The position numbers and the translations under genes were made by a program. Of a stretch of 64,000 bases of DNA, positions 47,689-55,307 are shown one piece after another. The notes below the pieces were generated by a model. That model ran no database searches. It saw only the letters and a program-made list of their open reading frames with translations, and was not told the origin of the DNA. Positions within the stretch are counted from its first letter, which is position 1; every line of letters starts with the position of its first letter. Origin of the DNA: an uncultured Paludibaculum sp. (GTDB lineage Bacteria > Acidobacteriota > Terriglobia > Bryobacterales > Bryobacteraceae); contig NZ_OY762268.1 of NCBI RefSeq assembly GCF_963665245.1, positions 62,001 through 126,000 on the forward strand. Reading direction: 5' to 3'.

Positions 47689-50187
47689 ATGAATCGAAAG
47701 CTGGCTTGGCTTTGGGTCTGGCTGCCACTGGCCGGCGTGCAGGCCGAAACCGGCGCCGCTGCGTGGCTGCGGTACGCCGCTCTGGATTCGACTGCATCGC
47801 GCCAGTACCGTGCGAGCCTGCCCGCCACAATTGTCGTTCTGGGCCATTCGCCCGTGGAGGAGAGTGCCCGGGCTGAGTTGATCCGTGGCGTGAAGGGGAT
47901 GATCGGCGTCACGTTGCGGGTGCAGTCCACCCTGCCGGCTGAAGGCGCGATTGTCTTGGGGACGGTGGCGGAACTGCGTCAGCCTGCTCCCGAAATGGGG
48001 CCGCTGGCCGAGGACAGTTACGCACTGCGGACCCGCCAGACCGGAGCGGCGACGAACCTGATTGTTGCCGGTGGAAACGACCGTGGAGTGCTGTACGGAA
48101 CGTTTGCCCTGCTGCGGAAGATCGCTCTGGGGGAACCGGTCGACCGGTTGGATGAGCGGCAGGTGCCCTACGCGCTTGTGCGGTGGGTGAATCACTGGGA
48201 CAACCTGGATGGCTCGATTGAGCGCGGCTATGGCGGTCGGTCGATCTTTTGGGATCAGGGGCAGGTGCGGGCGGATCTGAGTCGTGTGAGCGAATATGGC
48301 CGCCTGCTGGCGTCGGTGGGGATCAACGGGTGTTCGATCAACAACGTCAATGCGGATCCGCGCGTGCTGACTCCGGATTACCTGCCACAGATTGCGCGGA
48401 TCGCCGAGGCGTTTCGTCCCTGGGGTGTACGGGTTGTGCTCTCGGTCGACTTCGGCAGCCCCAAGCAGGTGGGCGGATTGGCGACCTTCGACCCACTGGA
48501 CGCCAATGTGGCAGCGTGGTGGAAGGCCAAGGCGGACGAGGTTTACCGGGTGGTGCCTGACCTGGGCGGATTCCTGCTGAAGGCGGATTCCGAGGGGCGC
48601 ATCGGACCTTCGGCGTATGGCCGGACGCATGCCGATGCCGCCAATGTGATTGGACGGGCGTTGAGGCCGCATGGTGGTTTGTTCTTCTACCGTGGGTTCG
48701 TTTACGACCACCACATGGATTGGCGCAACCTGAAGAACGACCGGGCGCGGGCTGCATACGACAACTTTTACCGTCTGGATGGGCAGTTCGACGACAACGT
48801 GGTGATCCAGATCAAGCACGGTCCCATTGATTTCCAGGTGCGGGAACCGGCGTCTCCGCTGTTTGGAGCGCTGGAGCGCACGAATCAGGCGATCGAGTTG
48901 CAGATCACGCAGGAGTATTTCGGCCAGGCACGTCACCTGGTGTTCCTGATACCGATGTGGAAAGAGGTGCTGGATTTCGATATGCAGGCGCGCGGTGCGG
49001 GTACGCCGGTGAAGGCTCTGGTGGCGGGCCGTGTGTTCCAGCGGCCAACCGGCGGTTTTGTGGGCGTGTCCAATGTGGGGCTGGACGCGAACTGGCTGGG
49101 GAATCACCTGTCGCAGGCGAACCTTTATGGGTTCGGGCGCCTGGCGTGGAATCCGGATCTGAGTTCGCAGCGGATCGCCGGCGAGTGGACGAAGATGACA
49201 TTCGGCAGCGACCAGAAGGTGATGGCGACGATCGAGGCGCTGCAATTGAAGTCGTGGCGTGTCTTCGAGAACTACACTGGCCCGCTGGGCCTGCAAACGT
49301 TGACGGACATCGTGGGGAACCACTACGGAGTGTCGGTGGAAGCGTCGGAAAGGAACGGCTGGGGACAGTGGCACCGGGCGGACGAGAAGGGCGTGGGGAT
49401 GGACCGGACAGTCGCGACAGGGACGGGCTACGCCGGCCAGTACAGGGCGCCAGTGGCGAAGATCTATGAGTCGTTGGCGACGTGTCCCGATGAACTGTTG
49501 TTGTTCCTGCATCATGTGCCCTATACGCATGTGCTGCATTCGGGCAAGACGGTGATCCAGAGCATTTACGACTCGCACTACGAGGGTGAGGAGGCGGTGG
49601 CTGGTTACGTGTCGTCCTGGAAGTCGCTGCGCGGCCTGGTGGACGAGCAGAGGTATGGAGAGGTTTTAGCTCAGCTCGAGTATCAGGCGGGGCAGGCTGA
49701 GGTGTGGCGGGATGCTGTGAACAGCTGGTTCCACCGGGCCTCGGGCATTGCCGATGCGAAGAGCCGCGTTGGCCATCATGCGGGACGGACCGAGGCGGAG
49801 GCGATGACTCTGCAGGGCTACGCGGAGACGCCGGTGACGCCGTGGGAGGGTGCGTCGGGCGGCAAGGCCGTGGCGTGTGGGGCCGCCGAGTGTTCGGCGA
49901 CGATGCGGTTTGACGGGGCCACTGGTTGGTACACGGTGCGGGTCCAGTATTTCGACCAGAACAACGGGGTCTCGCGGTATCGGCTACGGGTGGGCGAGCA
50001 GGTGGTGGACGAGTGGACGGCGGCGATCCGCGTGCCGACCGCCAAGATCGACAGCTCTTCTTCCACGCGTCGAACAGCGACTGGGATTGCCTTGCGTCCT
50101 GGCGACACGATCCGAATCGAAGGGGTGCCCGAGGGCGGCGAGAAGGCGGCGCTGGACTACATCGAGATCGTGCCGGAGGAGTTCTGA
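47689..50187 (+). CDS. aguA: Secreted GH67 alpha-glucuronidase
   Basis: The start at 47689 has GAGGAGAGG just upstream; a GTG at 47674 coincides with that ribosome site. A signal peptide MNRKLAWLWVWLPLAGVQA precedes an 832-residue protein with the GH67 signature WVNHWDNLDGSIERGYGGRS, a KADSEGRIGP acid region, the IKHGPIDFQ aspartate and the QITQEYFG glutamate. It removes 4-O-methyl-glucuronic acid from the ends of xylan fragments. A C-terminal beta-sandwich follows (TGWYTVRVQYFDQNNGVSRYRL), perhaps a carbohydrate-binding module. Confidence 0.92.
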   Translation: MNRKLAWLWVWLPLAGVQAETGAAAWLRYAALDSTASRQYRASLPATIVVLGHSPVEESARAELIRGVKGMIGVTLRVQSTLPAEGAIVLGTVAELRQPAPEMGPLAEDSYALRTRQTGAATNLIVAGGNDRGVLYGTFALLRKIALGEPVDRLDERQVPYALVRWVNHWDNLDGSIERGYGGRSIFWDQGQVRADLSRVSEYGRLLASVGINGCSINNVNADPRVLTPDYLPQIARIAEAFRPWGVRVVLSVDFGSPKQVGGLATFDPLDANVAAWWKAKADEVYRVVPDLGGFLLKADSEGRIGPSAYGRTHADAANVIGRALRPHGGLFFYRGFVYDHHMDWRNLKNDRARAAYDNFYRLDGQFDDNVVIQIKHGPIDFQVREPASPLFGALERTNQAIELQITQEYFGQARHLVFLIPMWKEVLDFDMQARGAGTPVKALVAGRVFQRPTGGFVGVSNVGLDANWLGNHLSQANLYGFGRLAWNPDLSSQRIAGEWTKMTFGSDQKVMATIEALQLKSWRVFENYTGPLGLQTLTDIVGNHYGVSVEASERNGWGQWHRADEKGVGMDRTVATGTGYAGQYRAPVAKIYESLATCPDELLLFLHHVPYTHVLHSGKTVIQSIYDSHYEGEEAVAGYVSSWKSLRGLVDEQRYGEVLAQLEYQAGQAEVWRDAVNSWFHRASGIADAKSRVGHHAGRTEAEAMTLQGYAETPVTPWEGASGGKAVACGAAECSATMRFDGATGWYTVRVQYFDQNNGVSRYRLRVGEQVVDEWTAAIRVPTAKIDSSSSTRRTATGIALRPGDTIRIEGVPEGGEKAALDYIEIVPEEF

Positions 50188-50205
50188 CGGCGCGAGGCCG
50201 CGATC

Positions 50206-50787
50206 TCAGAGCGCTTTGATTTCGTCGATTTCCCGTTGAATGTCTCTGGCCTGACGGCGGCGGCGCCAGAAGCCGAGGCCGGCCCAGACGGCCAAGACCA
50301 GCACGAGCGGCAGTACGCCGCGCATCCGCTGAGAACTGGGCAGCGACTTGCCCAGGAAGCTGACCGCGAATAGCAGGCAGGCGAGCAGCAGCGGCCCGTG
50401 CCACAGCCATTCGTTGGTGAGATGGTCGCGGCGGCGTTCGAGTTCCCGGCGGTAGTACTCGATGCCGGGCGCGGCGACGGCCGAGGGATGTGGCTGATCA
50501 CGCCGCCAGATTCTGTCGCGGAAGCGATAGACGGTTGCCAGGACCCACAAGAGGATGACGGCGTATCCGGCCTGGCGGAGCGCGTCGAGCGGAGGCGCCA
50601 ACCGCCAGGCCAGTACGGCCAGAAAGAAGAGCGCGGCGGTGATGCTCACGATGATCTCGGAGCGGGTGTTCGCATAGAGAGTCTGGGTGCGGCGGTCGAC
50701 AATCTGATTCAGAGCCACGGCGGAAGTCTCCTCGGGTTGGTTTTTCCAAACGGCTTGCGGATCGTACTCTTTCGATTCGTCAGGCAT
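50206..50787 (-). CDS. Membrane protein paired with the ECF sigma factor
   Basis: The 193-residue protein has about four transmembrane helices (IIVSITAALFFLAVLAW, AGYAVILLWVLATVYRF, PLLLACLLFAVSFLG and VLPLVLVLAVWAGLGFW) with basic inner loops and a polar N-terminal segment, YDPQAVWKNQPEETSAV. The start overlaps the end of the sigma factor gene by 8 nt. By position it should regulate the sigma factor, but no classical anti-sigma domain or zinc motif is visible. Confidence 0.75.
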   Translation of the reverse strand: MPDESKEYDPQAVWKNQPEETSAVALNQIVDRRTQTLYANTRSEIIVSITAALFFLAVLAWRLAPPLDALRQAGYAVILLWVLATVYRFRDRIWRRDQPHPSAVAAPGIEYYRRELERRRDHLTNEWLWHGPLLLACLLFAVSFLGKSLPSSQRMRGVLPLVLVLAVWAGLGFWRRRRQARDIQREIDEIKAL

Positions 50788-51322
50788 GGTGCTGGTCCTT
50801 TGCGCACTGCTGGAACTGACGCGCCAGGATGGTCTTGATGCGATGGACCTTCATCGAGACGTTGGCCGGGGAGAGGCCGGTGATTTCGGCGATAGCGGCG
50901 CTGTCCATCTCTTCCAGGTAACAGAGCATGATTTGGCGGTCGAGCGGCTTGAGCTGGTGAATCAACTGGGCGAGCTGGGTGAGGGCGCGGTGGTGGTCGA
51001 TATCGGGCTCGCCCCGGCCATACGCGAGCGATTGCTCGATGTCCTCCAGAGAGACGAGCAGGACGCGATTGCGGCGCTCGCGCGAGACCCAGGTGGCGGC
51101 CGTGTTGTGGGCGACACGGAAGGTCCAGGTGCGCAGAGAGCAGCGGCCATCGAAGGCCGCGAGACTGGTCCAGAGCCGGAGATGAATCTCCTGGCGCAGG
51201 TCACGGCGTTTCTCCGGGTCGGCTTCGTAGCCACGAGCCAGGCGGTCGAGCGCCTGGCCGTAGGCACGGATCGAACTGGCGTAGAGTTCGTCGCGTTCCG
51301 GGGCTGTTGTTTCGCCGCTCAC
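50780..51322 (-). CDS. ECF-type RNA polymerase sigma factor
   Basis: The 180-residue protein has region 2 (RRDLRQEIHLRLWTSLAAFDGRCSLRTWTFRVAHNTAATW) and region 4 (LKPLDRQIMLCYLEEMDSAAIAEITGLSPANVSMKVHRIKTIL) of ECF sigma factors. It would direct RNA polymerase to a small stress or surface regulon. It is divergent from the propeller kinase, and ATAGTCC occurs in the shared 130-bp intergenic region. Confidence 0.9.
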   Translation of the reverse strand: MSGETTAPERDELYASSIRAYGQALDRLARGYEADPEKRRDLRQEIHLRLWTSLAAFDGRCSLRTWTFRVAHNTAATWVSRERRNRVLLVSLEDIEQSLAYGRGEPDIDHHRALTQLAQLIHQLKPLDRQIMLCYLEEMDSAAIAEITGLSPANVSMKVHRIKTILARQFQQCAKDQHHA

Positions 51323-51329
51323 ACTATAG

Positions 51330-51338
51330 ATAGTCCAT
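51330..51338. promoter_or_regulatory. ATAGTCC site 1, between sigma factor and sensor kinase genes
   Basis: ATAGTCCAT occurs here, in the 130 bp between the divergent sigma factor and kinase genes. The same 9-mer appears twice upstream of the Oar-like receptor at 55308, where a third, inverted copy of its core follows. It may be a binding site for the NarL regulator encoded between them. Confidence 0.3.
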
Positions 51339-51452
51339 GCAGCGGCCCGATTCTAACAGGGATTTCTCATTTCCCAACGGACCGGACGACTTTGCCTGGG
51401 CACGGCGTGGGTGGGAGAATGTTGGGGCGCGCCCGGCCGCGCGCGGATCCAC

Positions 51453-54395
51453 ATGAAACGGGGCATGCGAAGTCTGGCATTGGTTTGCGCCGCCCTGCCT
51501 TGCGTGTGGGGTCTTGACCCGTCGCGCGCGCTGTCGCAGTATCACAAGCGCAACTGGCAGGTACAGGACGGACTGCCCCGCAACTATGTGATGTCCGTGA
51601 CCCCCTCAGGCGATGGTTATCTGCTGGTGGGCACGGACGAGGGGTTGGTGCGCTTCGATGGTTCGCGGTTTGTTTCATTCGACCTCAATCCGGAGCTGGG
51701 TCTTTCGCGGCGGTGGATTGGCAAGCTGATCAGCGCGCGCAACGGCAGCCTGTGGGTGGGCACGTTCGACGGCTGGATCTATGAATACCGGGGTGGCCAC
51801 GTGCTGACGCGGTTTGACGCGGGCGCGACGGTTTTCGAACTGCTTGAAGACGGGCAAGGCCGGATCTGGGCGAGCACTCGCACGGGCGTGATGCGCAACG
51901 ACGGTGGGACATTCCGGCCGGTGGCCGGGTTGGCGCGGCCGCCGGAGACCGCGTGGAACGTGCTGACACTGGACAAGGACGGCGTGGTCTGGGCGGTGAC
52001 GCTCGACGGCCTGTTCCGAATCCGGAACGATGTGGTTTCGCGGGTGGCGCTCGATAGATCCGCATTCGGCGATCCGCTGGCCGTGGAGGCAGGGCGATCA
52101 GGGACGGTGACGGTGGGCACGGGTCGCGGTCTCTATCAGTGGAACGAGCAGGCGGGCGGGCCGGTGCTCATGGCGGTGAGTGGGGTGCCGGGTCCGGTGG
52201 TGAGCATCCTGGAGGATCACGACAACGTGCTGTGGGTGGGGTCGTGGGGCCAAGGGGTATTCCGGGTTCGTGGGCGGACGGTGGATTCGTGGTCGGCGCG
52301 GGAGGGGTTGCCGGACGACTTTATTCGAACGCTGCACGAAGACACGGAAGGCAACCTGTGGATTGGCACGCGGGGCGGCGGCCTGGTGCGCTGCAAGGAT
52401 ACGCCGATTGTGCCGTATGGAATACCAGAGGGCTTGGGCGGCAACTATGCGACGACGGTGGCTCCGGCGCCGGACGGCCATTTGTGGTTTGGCACGTGGC
52501 GCGGGGGACTGTACCGGTTGGGTGAGGGCGGCTTTGAAGTGCGGCCGACTCCGGTGCCGGCCTTGTACTGCTCGGTGCGAGCGCTGGCGATCGATCCGGA
52601 CGGTCATCCATGGATCGGCAATTGGGAGGGCTTGTTCGGCTACGACGGGCAGCGCTACCGGAGCTATGCGACGGCCGGGACGCCCTACCACCTGGTGAGC
52701 GCGATTCTGTTTGACCGCCAGGGACGGCTGTGGGTGGCGACGTCCAACAATGGGGTCTTTGTGTTCCCCAAGGGCGACGCGTCGCGGCCCGAGGCGTCGT
52801 TCCTGCCTGGTGTCGAGATCATGAGTCTGCTGGAGGATTCCAGGGGCCGCATCTGGTATGGGACACCGCACGGGCTGGGGTGGCTGGAGAGCAAGCCCGC
52901 ACCTTGGGCGGTGCACGTGCCGCAGGTTCCGCGTGATGGGGTGTCGGCCATTACCGAGGATAGTCAGGGGCGCATCTGGGCCACATCGCTGGGCGGGTTG
53001 CTTTACGTGATGACAGAGAACCGGCCGCTGGTGGTGATTGGCGTGAAGCAAGGGATGCCGGGGCACCCGCTTTACCGACTGGTGGATGATGGGGCGGGCC
53101 GGCTTTGGGTGAGTTCGGCCAAGGGAATTCTGCGGATCTCTTCGACGCAGGTGGACGAACTGCTCGCCGGGCGTCGGCAGCGGCTGGATGTTGCGTTGAT
53201 GGACCAGGACGATGGGATGCGGACTCCGGAATGCCATCATGTCTCGCAGCCCGCCGGGTGGGCGGATGCACGCGGCGGCGCATGGTTCCCCACGACTCGC
53301 GGGTTTGTTCACACGACCAGTTGGCGGGCTGGACGGATCTCTCCACCGACGGCGCGGATTGAAGAGGTGGTTTGGGACGACCACCTGGTACCGGCCGGGC
53401 GGAGCGTCCGGCTGGAACCGGGCGCCCATGCGATGGAGATCCACTTCACGGCGCTGTATTTTGCGTCGGCGGAGGAGATCCGCTTCCGGTACCGGATGGA
53501 CGGACAGGATGCGAATTGGATCGAAGCGGGCACGCAGCGTTCGGCCCGCTATGGCCGGCTGCCGCCGGGAGACTACCGGTTCCTGGTGTCGGCGCAACTG
53601 CCGGGCGGGGCGTGGAGCCCGGAGGCGGCTGAACTGTCGATCCACCAGGCGCCGCGCTTCTTCCAGACCAATTGGTTCACGGCGCTGCTATTCCTGGCCT
53701 CGGTGGCGATGGCTTGGGGTCTGTTCCGTTGGCGGTTCCACATCATCAAGGGCCGGTATTCGGCGGTGCTGGCGGAACGCAACCGGATTGCGCGCGAGTG
53801 GCATGACACGCTGCTGGCGGGCTTCGCGGCGATCACGTGGCAACTGGAAGAGACGTTGTCGCGGCTGAAGGTGAAGCCGGAGCAGGCCGAGTCGACTGTC
53901 GAGCTGGCGCTGAAGATGGTGCAACACTACCGGGCCGAGGCGCGCAGCGTGATCTGGGATCTGCGGGAGAGCCGGTTGGCGTCGGAGACGCTGGCCAGTG
54001 CCGTGAGTGGCGCGCTGGATCAGGTGACGAAGGGCTCCGACGTATCCGCCTCAGTAGAGACGGAAGGCACTCCAGTGAAGCTGAAGGACGAATTGGAACG
54101 CAATGTCCTGCGCATCTGCCAGGAGGCGGCTTCGAACGCAAAGCGGCATGGCCAGCCGAAACATATTTCGGTGCGGCTGAACTACGGGCCTGATGAGATC
54201 CGGGTCCGAATTGAAGATGACGGCCTTGGCTTCGTGCCTGAAAATGTCATGGGGCTGACACGAGGCCACTTCGGCCTGGCGGTGATGGCGGAGCGGGCGG
54301 AGCGGTTTGGCGGTCGATTCAAGCTGACCAGCGCGCCGGGGCACGGTACCATCGTAGAGGCGACCATCCCGAAAGCGGCCGCACCCATGAAATGA
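51453..54395 (+). CDS. Sensor histidine kinase with extracellular beta-propeller (two-component regulator propeller)
   Basis: The 980-residue protein has a signal peptide (MKRGMRSLALVCAALPCVWG), then about twelve Reg_prop-type propeller repeats such as LWVGTFDGWIYEYRGG and NLWIGTRGGGLVR, and a Y_Y_Y domain (IHFTALYFASAEEIRFRYRMDGQDANWIEAG). One transmembrane helix follows (about residue 745, WFTALLFLASVAMAWGLFRW). The HisKA_3 domain has His784 in RIAREWHDTLLAGF, and the ATPase domain has NAKRHG and IRVRIEDDGLGF. This architecture senses extracellular glycans in Bacteroidetes hybrid regulators. The start is not certain. It overlaps the regulator gene by 4 nt. Confidence 0.88.
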   Translation: MKRGMRSLALVCAALPCVWGLDPSRALSQYHKRNWQVQDGLPRNYVMSVTPSGDGYLLVGTDEGLVRFDGSRFVSFDLNPELGLSRRWIGKLISARNGSLWVGTFDGWIYEYRGGHVLTRFDAGATVFELLEDGQGRIWASTRTGVMRNDGGTFRPVAGLARPPETAWNVLTLDKDGVVWAVTLDGLFRIRNDVVSRVALDRSAFGDPLAVEAGRSGTVTVGTGRGLYQWNEQAGGPVLMAVSGVPGPVVSILEDHDNVLWVGSWGQGVFRVRGRTVDSWSAREGLPDDFIRTLHEDTEGNLWIGTRGGGLVRCKDTPIVPYGIPEGLGGNYATTVAPAPDGHLWFGTWRGGLYRLGEGGFEVRPTPVPALYCSVRALAIDPDGHPWIGNWEGLFGYDGQRYRSYATAGTPYHLVSAILFDRQGRLWVATSNNGVFVFPKGDASRPEASFLPGVEIMSLLEDSRGRIWYGTPHGLGWLESKPAPWAVHVPQVPRDGVSAITEDSQGRIWATSLGGLLYVMTENRPLVVIGVKQGMPGHPLYRLVDDGAGRLWVSSAKGILRISSTQVDELLAGRRQRLDVALMDQDDGMRTPECHHVSQPAGWADARGGAWFPTTRGFVHTTSWRAGRISPPTARIEEVVWDDHLVPAGRSVRLEPGAHAMEIHFTALYFASAEEIRFRYRMDGQDANWIEAGTQRSARYGRLPPGDYRFLVSAQLPGGAWSPEAAELSIHQAPRFFQTNWFTALLFLASVAMAWGLFRWRFHIIKGRYSAVLAERNRIAREWHDTLLAGFAAITWQLEETLSRLKVKPEQAESTVELALKMVQHYRAEARSVIWDLRESRLASETLASAVSGALDQVTKGSDVSASVETEGTPVKLKDELERNVLRICQEAASNAKRHGQPKHISVRLNYGPDEIRVRIEDDGLGFVPENVMGLTRGHFGLAVMAERAERFGGRFKLTSAPGHGTIVEATIPKAAAPMK

Positions 54396-55018
54396 CGGAA
54401 TCAGTGCGCATCCTGCTGGTAGAGGATCAATCCATCGCGCGCCTGGCGTTGCATACGATCATCGATCCTCGCCCGGACATGAAGATTGTGGCCGAAACCG
54501 GGCGCGGGGACGAGGCTGCGCCGCTGTATCAGCAGCACCGTCCGGACGTGGTGATCATGGACCTGCGTCTGCCGGGCCAGTCGGGTTTCGAGGCGATCAC
54601 GGCGATCAGGAAACAGAATTCCGCTGCGCGCATTCTGGTGCTGACGAACTACGAGGGCAGTGAAGACGTGCATCGCGCGTTGCAGAGCGGGGCGATGGCG
54701 TACCTGACGAAAGACGCGGGCAAGGAAGAGCTGATTCAGGCGATTCTGGCGGTGTCGCGGGGCAAGCGGTTTCTGCCCGCGAGTGTCGGAGCCCTGCTGG
54801 CCGAGCGCCCGCCGGGCATGGAGCTCACTGAGCGGGAGCACGAAGTGCTGCGCCTGTTGGCCAAGGGCGCGAGCAATCGCGTGGTGGCGGAATCGCTACG
54901 GATCTCAGAGAACACGGCGCGCATCCACGTGACGCACATCCTGCAGAAACTGGGCGTGGAAGACCGGACGCAGGCCGTGATTACGGCCATCCAGCGCGGG
55001 ATTGTGCACGTTGACTAG
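54392..55018 (+). CDS. NarL-family response regulator
   Basis: The 208-residue protein has a receiver domain (LLVEDQ pocket, Asp57 in VIMDLRLPG, Lys in YLTKDAG) and a LuxR-type helix-turn-helix (LTEREHEVLRLLAKGASNRVVAESLRISENTARIHVTHIL). Its start overlaps the kinase stop (ATGA), so the two are a cognate pair. The Oar-like receptor gene lies immediately downstream across a region with repeated ATAGTCC sites, and is therefore the best candidate target. Confidence 0.92.
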   Translation: MTESVRILLVEDQSIARLALHTIIDPRPDMKIVAETGRGDEAAPLYQQHRPDVVIMDLRLPGQSGFEAITAIRKQNSAARILVLTNYEGSEDVHRALQSGAMAYLTKDAGKEELIQAILAVSRGKRFLPASVGALLAERPPGMELTEREHEVLRLLAKGASNRVVAESLRISENTARIHVTHILQKLGVEDRTQAVITAIQRGIVHVD

Positions 55019-55026
55019 GTAGGTGG

Positions 55027-55132
55027 TTTCGGAAGTTCGCATACGTATCGGCGATAAGCTTTCAGCTCTCAGCGATCAGCAATCAGCCCGCGCCGGTGTA
55101 GCTGACGGCTGAGAGCTGATCGCTGACGGCTG
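55027..55132. repeat. TCAGC-rich dispersed repeat, copy 3
   Basis: TTTCGGAAGTTCG (55027-55039), AGCTTTCAGCTCTCAGC, GATCAGCAATCAGCCCG, then after a short spacer GCTGACGGCTGAGAGCTGA and TCGCTGACGGCTG. The left and right halves are complementary (TCAGCTCTCAGC with GCTGAGAGCTGA) and can form a long hairpin. The opening matches copy 2, in the same orientation. It lies directly after the NarL regulator stop and could also end that transcript. Confidence 0.65.
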
Positions 55133-55194
55133 TGCCGCAGATACGCCACCGCAATTCCGAACGCGAGTACCATGCGCCGCGACCGACGAAACCG

Positions 55195-55297
55195 CATAGT
55201 CCATTCAGACTACTAACTCATAGTCCATTGCTCAGATGAATGAGTCTTCGCCATCTGTCAATGTCTAGTGAGTTACAGAATTGCTCAGGACTATGAG
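55195..55297. promoter_or_regulatory. Repeated ATAGTCC sites upstream of the Oar-like receptor
   Basis: CATAGTCCATT occurs at 55195-55205 and again at 55219-55229, 24 bp apart. CTCATAGTCC (55217-55226) has an exact inverted copy GGACTATGAG at 55288-55297, which overlaps the region before the start codon. A second 9-mer, ATTGCTCAG, is repeated at 55227-55235 and 55280-55288. This density of direct and inverted repeats in a 103-bp promoter region is typical of a multi-site operator. NarL proteins bind inverted heptamers, which fits the upstream regulator, but binding is inferred. Confidence 0.45.
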
Positions 55298-55307
55298 GTC
55301 TGAATCC

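Noticed and set aside
46393..49578. A 1,061-codon open frame on the minus strand opposite the URO-D and GH67 genes
   Set aside because: The plus-strand genes have clear families and ribosome sites; the antisense product is a His/Arg/Pro-rich low-complexity translation, a GC artefact.
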